Under the pieces are notes generated by a model that was not told the DNA's origin, made no database searches, and was given only the letters and a program-made list of their open reading frames with translations. Source: UBA10649 sp965278965 (GTDB lineage Bacteria; Actinomycetota; Actinomycetes; S36-B12). Taken from it: DNA of 64,000 nucleotides. The translations under genes and the position numbers were made by a program. Within the stretch, counting starts at the first letter, position 1. The number at the start of each line of letters is the position of its first letter. Shown here piece after piece: positions 23,625 through 32,637 of the stretch. The stretch is taken from the NCBI GenBank assembly GCA_965278965.1, contig OZ257127.1:806001-870000 (forward strand), given 5' to 3'.

Positions 23625-25112
23625 ATGCAGCTGACCCGGCCGGCCCGCCTCGGTGTGGTGGCCGGACTCGCGTCGCTCGCGGCCGTCCTCACCGCCGTCG
23701 CGTCGCGGTCGGGGATCGGGATGACGTGGGACTCCGTCGCCTACGCCTACGCCGCGCGTGAGGTCGCCGCCGGGAGCACCCCGCACACGATGACGGGATA
23801 CCCGTTCACCCAGTACCCGCCCGGGGTCCCCGCCATCCTCGGCACCGCGGCGCGAGCACTGCCGGGAGGTCTCGACGTCGCCACGATCGCCGCCGTCCTC
23901 GGCATCGTCCTGGTCGCGGCGCTCGTCGCCATCACGTACGCCCTGTCCGTCGCGGCGCTGGGCGACCGCGATGTGGCGCTCGTCCCGACCGCGCTCGTCG
24001 CCGTCGCAACCTCCACGACGATGCTCTACTCGCGGCTGTGGTCCGAGCCGCTCGCCTGCGTGATCACCGCGCTCGTCCTGCTCATGCTGACCCGCGCGAT
24101 CGTCCGGGCCCGGCTCACGTGGCCGGCCGTGGTCGCCGTGGTCCTGCTGGTCAGCATCGCACCGTGGATCCGATACGCCGGTGCGATGCTCGTCGCCGTC
24201 GCCGCGCTCGGAGCCGCCCTGGCGCTGAGGCGGCACGGGTGGGCGCGGGCCGCTGCTGGAGGCCTGCTCGTCGGCGTGGCGAGCAGCGTCGGCACCGCCG
24301 CGGTTATCTGGCACAACCTCACGCTCGGTAGCGGCCCATTCGGTGCCCGAACGGCACCGGCGGGCACGCTGACCGGCTACGTCGTCGACACGATGACAAC
24401 CCTCGGCGCGCTCGTCGTCCCGGTGCCGGTCGCCGACCGCCTGCCCGCTGTCACGTTCGCCACCGGCCTCGTCGTCGCCGCGCTGCTCGCGTACGGCACC
24501 GTCCGTGTCGTCCGTCGGCGCGACGCCGCCATGGCCCTGGTCATCGCCTTCGTCGCGATGTACTGGCTGTTCATCGGGGCGTCCGGGCGCATCGCGTTCG
24601 TCGAGTTCATGCGCTACCGGATCGCGGCCCCGGCACTCGTCCCGATCGCGATCCTCGCGGTCTACGCCGGCCGCGACCTGCTCGCGCGCACGCGGACCAC
24701 GCGACCGATGCTCCACGGGCTGGTCCGCGCTGTGCTCGCCGTGCTCGCCGTGCTGTCGGGACCGGTGGCGCTCGCCCAGAGCGCCGCGTATGCCGCCACC
24801 GTCGGTGCTCACGGCCATGGCTACGCCGATGTGGCCGTCACTCGATCCCCCCTCGCGGCCGCCGTCGCCGGCCTGCCTCGGGACGCCGTGATCGTGTCGA
24901 ATGACCCGCTCGCGGTGTACTGGGCGACGGGTCGGGTCGTGAGCCGGTACGGACGGCCGCCCGCGCCTGCGCCGGCAGCCGGCACCTATGTCGCGGACTT
25001 CGACAGCGACATCGCCGGGACGACGCGTGCTCCGATCGACCCGCCGGCCGACGGTGCGGCGGTGACGGTCGTCGCAGAGCTCCCGGACGGCCGGCTGTAC
25101 CTCGTGGGCTGA
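23625..25112 (+). CDS. Multi-pass membrane protein, ArnT/PMT-like glycosyltransferase (GT-C fold)
   Basis: 495 residues with about 11 hydrophobic segments, for example VATIAAVLGIVLVAALVAIT, VALVPTALVAVATST and AVVAVVLLVSIAPW. After the first segment comes GMTWDSVAYAYAAREVAAG, where an acidic residue in the first outer loop is the expected catalytic site of GT-C enzymes. Near the end of the membrane part EFMRYRIAAPALVPIAI is typical. The soluble C-terminal ~110 residues resemble the outer domain of such proteins. It would transfer a sugar from a polyprenyl phosphate on the outer face of the membrane. Its placement 40 bp after the ALDH fusion suggests the same transcript, though the surface polysaccharide genes at 29-32 kb are an alternative context. 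Confidence 0.65.
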   Translation: MQLTRPARLGVVAGLASLAAVLTAVASRSGIGMTWDSVAYAYAAREVAAGSTPHTMTGYPFTQYPPGVPAILGTAARALPGGLDVATIAAVLGIVLVAALVAITYALSVAALGDRDVALVPTALVAVATSTTMLYSRLWSEPLACVITALVLLMLTRAIVRARLTWPAVVAVVLLVSIAPWIRYAGAMLVAVAALGAALALRRHGWARAAAGGLLVGVASSVGTAAVIWHNLTLGSGPFGARTAPAGTLTGYVVDTMTTLGALVVPVPVADRLPAVTFATGLVVAALLAYGTVRVVRRRDAAMALVIAFVAMYWLFIGASGRIAFVEFMRYRIAAPALVPIAILAVYAGRDLLARTRTTRPMLHGLVRAVLAVLAVLSGPVALAQSAAYAATVGAHGHGYADVAVTRSPLAAAVAGLPRDAVIVSNDPLAVYWATGRVVSRYGRPPAPAPAAGTYVADFDSDIAGTTRAPIDPPADGAAVTVVAELPDGRLYLVG

Positions 25113-25134
25113 CCGGTCCGCGCGCTTGGCCTTC

Positions 25135-25509
25135 TCAGGCCGGTGAGCCGGCCTCGCGCCATGCGGCTCGAACGGTCGCCGGGATGCGACCGCGCTCGGG
25201 GACCGCGACGCCCGACGATCTCGCCCAGGCTCGGATCGTCGCGCTCTCGCCACCGTCGCCGGCGGCCCGGCGTCGGCCGGATCGTTGCGTCGTCGGCACG
25301 ACAGGGCGTGGCCGCCCTGCGGTCACCGTCGGTCGCTCACCGCGCACCGGCCGGGCGGCACGCAGGTACGGCCGGATGAGGCGGCGGAGGTCGGCGAACG
25401 ATGCGTCCGTGAGGTCGATCTCGTAGTCGACCCCGTCGAACGTGATGGCGCGCGTCCGCGCGCCCGAGTCGCCGGTCAGGTCGTCGATGATGAGCGTCTT
25501 CTTGGCCAC
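25135..25509 (-). CDS. lsr2: Lsr2-like nucleoid-associated protein
   Basis: 124 residues from GTG. The N-terminus VAKKTLIIDDLTGDSGARTRAITFDGVDYEIDLT is the Lsr2 dimerisation domain. The C-terminus IRAWARSSGVAVPERGRIPATV carries the RGR hook that inserts into the DNA minor groove. Between them is a basic linker rich in Arg/Pro. Lsr2 bridges DNA and silences AT-rich foreign genes in actinobacteria. This copy is 27 bp downstream of the B2 peptidase gene on the same strand and probably co-transcribed with it. It may be the chromosomal Lsr2 or an island copy that controls the peptide genes; copy number in the genome would decide. Confidence 0.9.
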   Translation of the reverse strand: MAKKTLIIDDLTGDSGARTRAITFDGVDYEIDLTDASFADLRRLIRPYLRAARPVRGERPTVTAGRPRPVVPTTQRSGRRRAAGDGGESATIRAWARSSGVAVPERGRIPATVRAAWREAGSPA

Positions 25510-25535
25510 GGGGGCATTGTGCCGGAGGAACCGCC

Positions 25536-26051
25536 TCAGTGAGCGGGTCCGGCTGCGGCGAGGCCTTCCGCCCGCACTCCGCCGCGCACCTCGAACACGC
25601 TGGTCGCCGTGAATCCACGAGCCGCGCGGCCGCCGGTGAGGACGCCGGACGCCCCCAGGAGCCAGGCGTGCGCATCCCAGGTCGAGTCCGTTCGACGCAG
25701 GCCGATCACGACCACCCCGGCCCGCCCGCGTCGGCGCAGCATGACCTGTCCGGCGAACGCCTCGGCGAGGCAGGTCGCATGCCACGGCAGCCGGCGCGAG
25801 CCCCGCGAGACCGCGGCCCGCACCACGTGCTCCGACGTCGGCGCCCCTGGTCCGCCGCCGGCGACCGGGTCTCCGACGGCGTGGCCCGCCCACGCCGTCG
25901 GCACGGCCACCGGCTCGCCGAGCACGCGCGACCAGCGACGAAGGGGGACCCACCGCTGGAAGGCCCCGCCGATGGCGAGCAACGACATCGCCTCGGCCGT
26001 GCGAGCACGTCCAGCCCACCTGTTGGTGGTGGGGAGTGGATGCGTCGTCAC
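25536..26051 (-). CDS. Lasso peptide leader peptidase B2 (transglutaminase-like)
   Basis: About 171 residues from GTG (VTTHPLPTTNRW); an earlier GTG at 26075 would add eight residues. The catalytic region LPWHATCLAEAFAGQVMLRRRG gives the Cys, and GVVVIGLRR followed by DAHAWLLGASGVLTGG gives the His. This is the lasso_B2 arrangement of a transglutaminase-fold cysteine protease that removes the leader once the RRE has bound it. The N-terminal part is the short helical region usual in the family. It is the only B2 in the window although three PqqD proteins and three precursor families are present, so it may serve more than one system. Confidence 0.9.
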   Translation of the reverse strand: MTTHPLPTTNRWAGRARTAEAMSLLAIGGAFQRWVPLRRWSRVLGEPVAVPTAWAGHAVGDPVAGGGPGAPTSEHVVRAAVSRGSRRLPWHATCLAEAFAGQVMLRRRGRAGVVVIGLRRTDSTWDAHAWLLGASGVLTGGRAARGFTATSVFEVRGGVRAEGLAAAGPAH

Positions 26052-26109
26052 GGCCGGTAAGTCTAGGTCCGTCACGCTGGCGGACCCTCGATGCGGCAGC
26101 GCTGGTCCG

Positions 26110-27027
26110 TCAGGCGGCGCAGGGCTGGCTGAGGTACATGGTGCGCAGTCCCTCGACGTCACCGGCGCCGAAGTCATGCGCCTCGATGACCGGGTTCATG
26201 ACCTGCGATGCGTCGTTGACGTGGTCGAAGCCGAGCGCGTGCATCGTCTCGTGCACGACCAGCCAGCCCCGGCCGACGGCCTGGGTCCCGTCGGGCTGGG
26301 TCACGATGCTGAACCCGGGCCAGCTGTCGGACGGCAGCCAGTTCGTGGTCGAGAACCGCACGTAGGCGCTGGTGCCGTCGCGACCGCCGATGCCACTCAC
26401 ACCGCCGCCGTACTTGCCGGTCAGGTCGGCCCACCCGTAGACCATCTGAGCCGCACCGCGGTCGGGCGTCTCGACGAACGTCAGCCCGGTCTGCTGCGCC
26501 AGCAGCCCCAGTGCGGTCGCGACGTCGGCGCGCATCCCGGCCGAGGCGGCGGGCTGGGCGCTCGCGTCGTAGTACCACCGCACCGTCGAGCAGGGCGCGA
26601 ACGTCGCCCGGCCCCCGAACAGGTTCCACCCGGCGGGCGGGGTGAAGCCGGCCGGCGGCTTCCAGCCGTTCGCCGTGAACTGGACCCGCGCCTTCATGCG
26701 GTCGACGACCTTCGAGCCGAACTTCAGCGTGACCTTGAAGGTCCCGGGGCCGGCGTACGAGTGGCTCAGGCTCATCGAGCACGCCTTCGGTGAGCTCTGC
26801 GCCTTTGCCGGGCTGCACGACGACGTCCGGCGCGTCGTGGTGCCGTCACCCCACGAGATGACGACCGGTCGGGCATTGCTCACGCGCGTGAGCGTCACGC
26901 CGTAGCGGTAGTTCGACTCACCGGTCGCCTGACCTTGCGCGGCGAGGACGGGCCCGGCCAGGGCAGTCGGCACGACGAGCGCGACGACGACAGCCGCAAT
27001 GACAGGAAGAAGGCGTGCTGGGCGCAT
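26110..27027 (-). CDS. Secreted matrixin-like zinc metalloprotease
   Basis: 305 residues with a signal peptide: MRPARLLPVIAAVVV, then a hydrophobic stretch ending near VLAAQG. The catalytic helix VVHETMHALGFDHVND has the HExxHxxGxxH zinc motif and is followed by SQVMNP, the Met-turn. A PKD-like region with SWGDGTTTRR and four Cys lies before the catalytic domain. A released peptidase of unknown target is implied. It starts a minus-strand pair with the lipoprotein at 27072, but each looks independent of the lasso system. Confidence 0.85.
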   Translation of the reverse strand: MRPARLLPVIAAVVVALVVPTALAGPVLAAQGQATGESNYRYGVTLTRVSNARPVVISWGDGTTTRRTSSCSPAKAQSSPKACSMSLSHSYAGPGTFKVTLKFGSKVVDRMKARVQFTANGWKPPAGFTPPAGWNLFGGRATFAPCSTVRWYYDASAQPAASAGMRADVATALGLLAQQTGLTFVETPDRGAAQMVYGWADLTGKYGGGVSGIGGRDGTSAYVRFSTTNWLPSDSWPGFSIVTQPDGTQAVGRGWLVVHETMHALGFDHVNDASQVMNPVIEAHDFGAGDVEGLRTMYLSQPCAA

Positions 27028-27071
27028 GCGGCCACCGTAAGCCAGGTGCAGCCGCACGCCGCACGCCGCCA

Positions 27072-28172
27072 TCAGCCGAGGTCGGGCCCGGTCCGGGCCG
27101 GCTGGCCGCCGGCGGCGAGCCGTTGAAGGGTCCCCGCCGCCGGCGCCCCGGGCGACAGCTGGATCAGGTCGGCGGGCCCCAACGCGGTCCAGGCGTACCA
27201 GTAGCCACGGGCGTAGCCGGCGTCGGCGATCGAACGGGTCAGCCGGCGGACCACGGCTCGTTGGCCGGCGTCCGGCAGCGACGACCCGTCGGAGACGTTG
27301 ACCTCCGTGACCCAGGCAGGGCGCCCCTGGGCGCCGGCCGCGTCGAGGACGCTCCTGGCGCGAACGAGCAGGCCCGGCATCGCTGCCAGCGTGCCCCGCG
27401 TTGGGTAGGCATGGATCGCCAGGACGTCGACGTGCGGGCTCACGGCGGCCGTCGCCGCCCACACCGCGATCGAACGCAGGTCGCGTGCGCGGCGCACGAG
27501 CCCGACGCTCGCTACGACTGTCGCGTCCGGATCGGCGGCGTGGATCGCCGACGCCGCGACCGCGACGTAGGCGGCCCACTCCCCCGGCGTGCCGTTCCAG
27601 AACGTTCGCAGGTTCGGCTCGTTGCCGATCTCGTAGGACGTGATGCGCCCGCGGTATCGCTCCGCGACCGCGGTGACGTACTCCTGCCAGGCGACCAGGT
27701 CGCGCGGCGGTGACGCCGATCCCGGCCCGATCCAGGGTGCGTCCTCGGCCGTGGTCCGCACCGACGCCCACTGCGGGGTGCCCGCGAGAACCAGCGTGAC
27801 GTCCGACGTACCGTGTGCGGCTGCCGCCGCCAGCGCCGCGTCGAGGGCACCGAAGCGCCAGGTTCGCGGTGCCGGCTGGAGGTCGCGCCAGGTCGTGCGG
27901 CTGTCCCACAGCCGCAGCGCCGACACGGGGAAGGGTGGCCACTCGCCGACGTCGTGGCCGCCGGTGTCGTTCGCCAGCCCCACCGTCCAGGGGACACCGA
28001 GCCCGAGGACGAACTCTTCCGACGACGTCACCGGCGGTGCCGGCTGAGCCGTCGGCGCGACGGCCGGCGGGGACGACGAGCAGGACGACACGGCGCACAA
28101 GACGAGGACCACCGTGGCCAGGACGACCCAGGTCCGGCTCCGCGGTCGGCCGGCCCGACCCCGCCCGCGCAT
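27072..28172 (-). CDS. Lipoprotein with glycoside-hydrolase (clan A, GH5/GH39-like) fold
   Basis: 366 residues. The N-terminus is a lipoprotein signal, VVLATVVLVLCAVSSC, with Cys as the lipidation site, then a Ser/Pro/Ala linker. The catalytic domain has ITSYEIGNEPNLRTFWNG, where NEP supplies the acid/base Glu, and RPAWVTEVNVSDGSS, where Glu is the probable nucleophile. HVDVLAIHAYP is a further strand of the barrel. These are hallmarks of clan GH-A enzymes that cut beta-linked polysaccharides. It lies beside surface polysaccharide genes, so turnover or release of that polymer is a fair guess. Confidence 0.8.
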   Translation of the reverse strand: MRGRGRAGRPRSRTWVVLATVVLVLCAVSSCSSSPPAVAPTAQPAPPVTSSEEFVLGLGVPWTVGLANDTGGHDVGEWPPFPVSALRLWDSRTTWRDLQPAPRTWRFGALDAALAAAAAHGTSDVTLVLAGTPQWASVRTTAEDAPWIGPGSASPPRDLVAWQEYVTAVAERYRGRITSYEIGNEPNLRTFWNGTPGEWAAYVAVAASAIHAADPDATVVASVGLVRRARDLRSIAVWAATAAVSPHVDVLAIHAYPTRGTLAAMPGLLVRARSVLDAAGAQGRPAWVTEVNVSDGSSLPDAGQRAVVRRLTRSIADAGYARGYWYAWTALGPADLIQLSPGAPAAGTLQRLAAGGQPARTGPDLG

Positions 28173-28269
28173 CCGGATCACCTCCCCAGCGTCGCACGGC
28201 GCTCGCGACGCGCCGGTGAAGGCGTCGATGGTCACCGGGCAATCGACATCCGGCCACCACAATGACCCG

Positions 28270-29076
28270 ATGCGCACCGTCGTCGAGCTCGGCGCCGCGG
28301 ATGCGGCGCACGCGAGCATCGAGACGCGATTCGTGGACCCGGTGGCGCCGACCGTCATCGCCTTCGCGGGGATGGGCCACGGCCTCCAGATGCCGATCGT
28401 GGAGTTCGCCGGGGTGCTCGCGCCGCTCGCGGTCAACGTCGTGTTCGTCAAGGACCTACGGCAGTGCTGGTATCAACGGGGAGTCCGCGGCCTCGGGGAC
28501 AGCCCTGCCGAGAGTGCTGACGCCCTCCGCGAGATCGTCCCGGCCGGCTCGAGGCTCGTCGGCACGATCGGCACCAGCTCCGGTGGGACGGGGGCGATCT
28601 TGTTCGCCACGATCCTGCAGGCGCCCGGCTGCCTGGCGTTCTCCCCCCGGACCCTGGTCGACGCCGATGCCGTCGACCGTTGGCGTGTCGACGTGCCGGA
28701 CATGCCCGAGCTCGACCTCGGTTCTGCGACCGCGGACCTGCGCCGGTTCCTCACCGAGCATCCCCATGGACCGATCTCGGTCCAGTACGGCGCAGGCAAC
28801 CCGCAGGACATGGCGCAGGCCGAACGCCTCGCCGATCTTCCCGGCGTCGACGTGACGACCCTGCCGACGGACTGGCACCCGTCAGCCGCGTGGCTGCGCG
28901 AGCGCGGAGCGCTCGGGCGCACCGTCGCGGACGCGTTCGGCCTTCGGCTTTTGCCCGGTCGGGACTTCTCCGACGCGCTGCCCCGAGCCGCCGTCCCCAC
29001 GCGGGACTGGCGGCCCGCACCGTTGTGGCGGGCGGTTCGCAGCAGGCTGGCCGGCACGCCGCGGCCGACGGGCTGA
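28270..29076 (+). CDS. Alpha/beta-hydrolase-like protein of unknown substrate
   Basis: 268 residues from ATG (MRTVVELGAADA). The segment TVIAFAGMGHGLQMP resembles the oxyanion strand-loop of alpha/beta hydrolases, and LVGTIGTSSGGTGAILFATIL contains a GxSxGG nucleophile elbow. A late His in TLPTDWHPSAAWL could complete the triad. There is no signal peptide. It is the first gene of the rightward polysaccharide group and ends 69 bp before the sugar transferase. An esterase acting on a polymer substituent is possible, but not shown. Confidence 0.55.
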   Translation: MRTVVELGAADAAHASIETRFVDPVAPTVIAFAGMGHGLQMPIVEFAGVLAPLAVNVVFVKDLRQCWYQRGVRGLGDSPAESADALREIVPAGSRLVGTIGTSSGGTGAILFATILQAPGCLAFSPRTLVDADAVDRWRVDVPDMPELDLGSATADLRRFLTEHPHGPISVQYGAGNPQDMAQAERLADLPGVDVTTLPTDWHPSAAWLRERGALGRTVADAFGLRLLPGRDFSDALPRAAVPTRDWRPAPLWRAVRSRLAGTPRPTG

Positions 29077-29145
29077 TACGCCGGGTCGACGGATGTCGGT
29101 CGCTAGGGTGTCCCAGACCCGGCGACCGCAGCGAGGGACCTTTCG

Positions 29146-30606
29146 GTGTCCACCGATCAGCACAAGCGCAACGTGCGCCCCGTCGTCGCGCTCCCGGACT
29201 TCCTCGCGCGCACGCGCCTGCCTGGCTCGCGCCCGTTGCGCCGCTACCGCCGCCAGGTGATCGTCGCGGACATCCTCGTCGTCTGCGCCGCGACCAGCGT
29301 CGGCTATCTCGCTCGCTTCGGTCTGCCCGACGACGTGGACGAGGCGTTCGCGCCCTACCGCGCGCTCGGGCTGGGGCTCGTCGTCCTGTGGCTGGCGGCG
29401 CTGTTCGCTCGCGGGTGCTACGACGAGCGCCACATCGGTGTCGGGCCGGAGGAGTTCAGCCGCCTCGTCTCGGCCACCATCTTGTTGTTCGCGCTTGTTG
29501 CCGGCGTCAGCTACTTCCTGGACTCGGACGTCTCGCGCATCTACGTCTTCGTCTCGCTGCCGCTCGGCCTGGCTCTGCTCATCGTCGAGCGCTGGGTCGT
29601 GCGCCGGTTCCTCTACCGCGACCGACAGCGCGGCATCTCGTGCTACCGCACGGTCGTGCTCGGCAGCGACGAGCGCGTCGCCGAGCTCGCCGAAGAGCTG
29701 CGCGCCGACGCCTTCGCCGGCTACGAGCCGGTCGCGTTCCACGGACCGCCGGGACCGGGCGGTCTGGACCCGTGGGTCGTCTCCGTCAGCGCCCTCGTCG
29801 CCGACAGCGCCGCCGACGCGGTCGCGGTCACCCCGAGCCGGCGGATCGGCGCCGAGGCCGTGCGCCGTCTCGGCTGGGCGCTGGAGGGGCGTGGGATCGA
29901 CCTGCTCGTGGCGCCGGCTCTGAGCGACGTCGCTGGCCCGCGCATCTCGATGCGGCCCGCCGCCGGAGTACCGCTCATCCACTTGGAGGAGCCCGGGCTC
30001 AGCTCGCCGCAGCGGCTGGCCAAGCGCACCCTCGACGTCGTCGGCGCGATCATCGGGTTGGTTGTGCTCGCCGTGCCGATTCTCATCGTGGTGGTCGTCG
30101 TTCGCCTCACGTCTCCGGGCCCGGCCTTCTTCCGGCAGTGGCGCGTCGGCCTCGGCGGGCACACGTTCCGCATCCTGAAGTTCCGGACGATGGCCGTCGA
30201 CGCGGACGCCGGTCGCGAGGACCTGCGGCTGGCGAGCGGTCATGCCGCGCCCGCGTTCAAGCTGGTGGGCGACCCGCGCGTCACGCGCGTCGGCCGCGTC
30301 CTGCGACGGTGGTCGATCGACGAGTGGCCGCAGCTGGTGAACGTGCTCCGCAACGACATGAGCCTCGTCGGACCCCGGCCCCACCCGATCGACGACGTGG
30401 CCCGCTACGGCCGTGACGACTACCGGCGCCTCATGGCCAAGCCCGGCATCACGGGGCTCTGGCAGGTCGCCGGACGGTCGGACCTCGACTGGACCGAGTC
30501 GATCCAGCTCGACCTGCACTACGTCGAGAACTGGTCGATGACCGGTGACCTCGTGCTCATCGGACGGACGCTGCGAGCGGTCCTCACCGGCCGCGGGGCG
30601 GCCTGA
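29146..30606 (+). CDS. Polyprenyl-phosphate sugar-phosphate transferase (WcaJ/WbaP type)
   Basis: 486 residues from GTG, preceded by GCGAGGGA. Four or five membrane segments occupy the N-terminal half (ADILVVCAATSVGYLARFG, LGLVVLWLAALFARG). The C-terminal domain starts with a further membrane hairpin, VVGAIIGLVVLAVPILIVVVV, then KFRTMAVDADA, FKLVGDPRVTRVGRVLRRWS, DEWPQLVNVL, SLVGPRPHP and KPGITGLWQV, which are the conserved blocks of the bacterial sugar transferase family. It puts the first sugar phosphate on undecaprenyl phosphate to begin a surface polysaccharide. It overlaps the next gene by one base. Confidence 0.95.
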   Translation: MSTDQHKRNVRPVVALPDFLARTRLPGSRPLRRYRRQVIVADILVVCAATSVGYLARFGLPDDVDEAFAPYRALGLGLVVLWLAALFARGCYDERHIGVGPEEFSRLVSATILLFALVAGVSYFLDSDVSRIYVFVSLPLGLALLIVERWVVRRFLYRDRQRGISCYRTVVLGSDERVAELAEELRADAFAGYEPVAFHGPPGPGGLDPWVVSVSALVADSAADAVAVTPSRRIGAEAVRRLGWALEGRGIDLLVAPALSDVAGPRISMRPAAGVPLIHLEEPGLSSPQRLAKRTLDVVGAIIGLVVLAVPILIVVVVVRLTSPGPAFFRQWRVGLGGHTFRILKFRTMAVDADAGREDLRLASGHAAPAFKLVGDPRVTRVGRVLRRWSIDEWPQLVNVLRNDMSLVGPRPHPIDDVARYGRDDYRRLMAKPGITGLWQVAGRSDLDWTESIQLDLHYVENWSMTGDLVLIGRTLRAVLTGRGAA

Positions 30607-31433
30607 TGGGCTCGACACCACCGTCTGGCGCGGACCCGCGGACGGCCGCGGTGAACCGTCGAGAGGTCGCCGGCCTGCCGTTCAGCGTGCTCCCCCTGGC
30701 CGAGGCGATCGCTCTCGTCGTCGACCTCGGGCGGAACCCGCCGGCCGGACCTCCCGGCGTCGCCGTCCACTTCGGCAACGCGTACAGCATCGCGCTCGCC
30801 GACTCCGACCCGACGTACCGCCGCGTGCTGCGCCGGTCGGACCTGCTCGCCACGGACGGGACGCCGGTCGTCTGGGCCGGTCGACGGCTGCACCCGGACG
30901 CCGCGGACCGGTGGACCCGGGTCTACGGGCCGGATGTCATGGCCGGCGTGCTTGCCGCATCCGCACCGGACGGACCGCGGCACTACCTCGTCGGCGGGTC
31001 GCCGTCGACGCTGGCCGCGTTGCAGGCGAAGATCGCCGCCCGCTGGCCGGAGGCCGTCGTCGTCGGTTCCGAGAGCCCGCCGTTTCGTCCGGAGTCCGCA
31101 GCTGAGCTGGCCGCACGGGACGAACGGATCACCGCGTCCGGGGCGACGTGCGTCTGGGTCGGGCTCGGCACCCCCAAGCAGGACCACGAGGCCCGACGGC
31201 TGGCGGACCGTCATGCGGTGACGGTGCTCGCGGTCGGTGCGGCGTTCGACTTCCTCGCCGGGACGGTCCGGCAGGCGCCGGTGTGGATGCAGCACGGCGG
31301 CATGGAGTGGGCCTTCCGGTGGTCCGTCGAGCCGCGACGGCTCACCCACCGCTATGTCTGGGGGAACCCGCGGTTCGCGTGGGCGGTCGGCCGGCAGGCG
31401 GTGGGGCGGCGTGCGGATCGCGTTCGTCCATAG
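30606..31433 (+). CDS. WecG/TagA/CpsF-family glycosyltransferase
   Basis: 275 residues, start overlapping the upstream stop (TGATG). It has VAVHFGNAYSIALA, DLLATDGTPVVWAGR with the catalytic Asp, YGPDVM, HYLVGGSP and VWVGLGTPKQD followed by AVGAAFDFLAGTV, all conserved in this GT26 family. The enzyme adds the second sugar onto the polyprenyl-linked primer. Its 3' end overlaps the next glycosyltransferase by 23 bp, so the three genes form one operon. Confidence 0.94.
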   Translation: MGSTPPSGADPRTAAVNRREVAGLPFSVLPLAEAIALVVDLGRNPPAGPPGVAVHFGNAYSIALADSDPTYRRVLRRSDLLATDGTPVVWAGRRLHPDAADRWTRVYGPDVMAGVLAASAPDGPRHYLVGGSPSTLAALQAKIAARWPEAVVVGSESPPFRPESAAELAARDERITASGATCVWVGLGTPKQDHEARRLADRHAVTVLAVGAAFDFLAGTVRQAPVWMQHGGMEWAFRWSVEPRRLTHRYVWGNPRFAWAVGRQAVGRRADRVRP

Positions 31434-32562
31434 CGTCTACGCCGACGAGGGCCTCAGCGGCGAGAACGTCACCGTCGACCAGCAGGCCGCTCTTCTCGCC
31501 GATGCCGGCCACGAGCTGCTGGTCGAGCAGCGGAGTACGACGGTCGAGCGTCACCGACCCCTCTACCCCGCTCGGATGGCATGGCAGGTGGCGACGGGGC
31601 GCGGCGGCGACGTCTCCAAGCGCCTGCGGGACTTCGCGCCGGACATCCTCCATGTGCACAACCTGTTCCCGAACTTCGGCACGGACTGGCTGGCGTCATG
31701 GGCAGGGCCGGTCGTGGCGACGTTGCACAACTACCGCTACGGCTGCGCGAACGGCTTGCTGCTCCGCGAGGGCCGGCCGTGCCTGGACTGCCTGACGGGG
31801 TCGTCACGTTCGGCGGTCGAGCACGCGTGCTACCGCGGGTCCAAGGTCGCGACCGCGCCGCTAGCGATCGCGTCGCGACACGGCTTCGCCGGCTCCCCCG
31901 TCGTCATGCGGGCCGACCGGATCGTCGCCGTCGCCGAGCACGCCCGCGACCTGTTCGTGCGGTTCGGCGTGCCCGCAGACCGGATCGACGTCGTGCCCCA
32001 CGGGATCGCACCGCGCCATGCCGGCGCCGTTCCCGGACCGGCGCAGCCCCGGTTCCTCGTCGCCGGACGGCTCTCCCCGGAGAAAGGGGTCGACCGACTG
32101 CTGCGAGAGTGGCCCGAGGACCTGCCGCTCGACGTGGTCGGCGACGGTCCGCAGGCCGACCTCATCGCGACGCTCGCTGGGCCGAACGTTCGTCTGCTCG
32201 GTGCCCGGGACGCGGCGTGGCGGGACGACGCCGCGTCCTACACCGCGCTGATCGCCCCCGGGATCGCCGTCGAGGCCGCAGTGCCCCGCGTCGTGGTCGA
32301 GGCGTGGGAGGCCGGGGTACCGGTCGTTGCGTTCAGCGGCGGCGGGGGCGGCTCCGGGGTGCGTGCCTGCGGCGGGGGTGTCACCTACGACGACGCCGTG
32401 TCCCTTCGTGCCGCGCTGGACCTCGTCGCCGCCGCCGGTGCCGGCCTGCGTGCCGACGCGCGGGCCGCGTACGAGCGGCACTACACGCCGGCCGCGTGGC
32501 TCACCGCCATCGAGCGGGTCTACGCCCGAGCCGCTGAGCACGACATCGAGCCCGCCGACTGA
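31411..32562 (+). CDS. GT4-type glycosyltransferase
   Basis: 383 residues from GTG (VRIAFVHSVYADEG). The N-terminal lobe includes ILHVHNLFPNFGTD and TLHNYRYGCANG with a CLDC pair, common in exopolysaccharide GT4 enzymes. The C-terminal lobe has FLVAGRLSPEKGVDRLL and the donor-binding region around VVEAWEAGVPVVAF. It should extend the lipid-linked oligosaccharide made by the two upstream enzymes. No polymerase or Wzx flippase is in the window, but the PglK-like protein at 34149 could flip the product. Confidence 0.92.
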   Translation: MRIAFVHSVYADEGLSGENVTVDQQAALLADAGHELLVEQRSTTVERHRPLYPARMAWQVATGRGGDVSKRLRDFAPDILHVHNLFPNFGTDWLASWAGPVVATLHNYRYGCANGLLLREGRPCLDCLTGSSRSAVEHACYRGSKVATAPLAIASRHGFAGSPVVMRADRIVAVAEHARDLFVRFGVPADRIDVVPHGIAPRHAGAVPGPAQPRFLVAGRLSPEKGVDRLLREWPEDLPLDVVGDGPQADLIATLAGPNVRLLGARDAAWRDDAASYTALIAPGIAVEAAVPRVVVEAWEAGVPVVAFSGGGGGSGVRACGGGVTYDDAVSLRAALDLVAAAGAGLRADARAAYERHYTPAAWLTAIERVYARAAEHDIEPAD

Positions 32563-32600
32563 AGTTGTTGCAGTGCAACGCAATCGTGACCTTCTGCAGG

Positions 32601-32630
32601 TTGCCTGGTGTCAGGGGTCGACGGTAGAGT
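32601..32630 (+). promoter_or_regulatory. Promoter of the DUF222/HNH gene, leaderless layout
   Basis: TTGCCT at 32601-32606, an 18-bp spacer and TAGAGT at 32625-32630, seven bases before the ATG at 32638. No Shine-Dalgarno is present, so this supports the ATG reading MFESWEEP over an upstream start. A 13-bp palindrome, GTTGCAGTGCAAC, lies just upstream at 32567-32579. Confidence 0.55.
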
Positions 32631-32637
32631 CGTACAC

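Noticed and set aside
26110..32562. Including the metalloprotease, glycoside hydrolase and polysaccharide genes in the lasso system
   Set aside because: They have normal surface-polysaccharide or secretion functions and no coupling to lasso genes; they only share the inserted interval.
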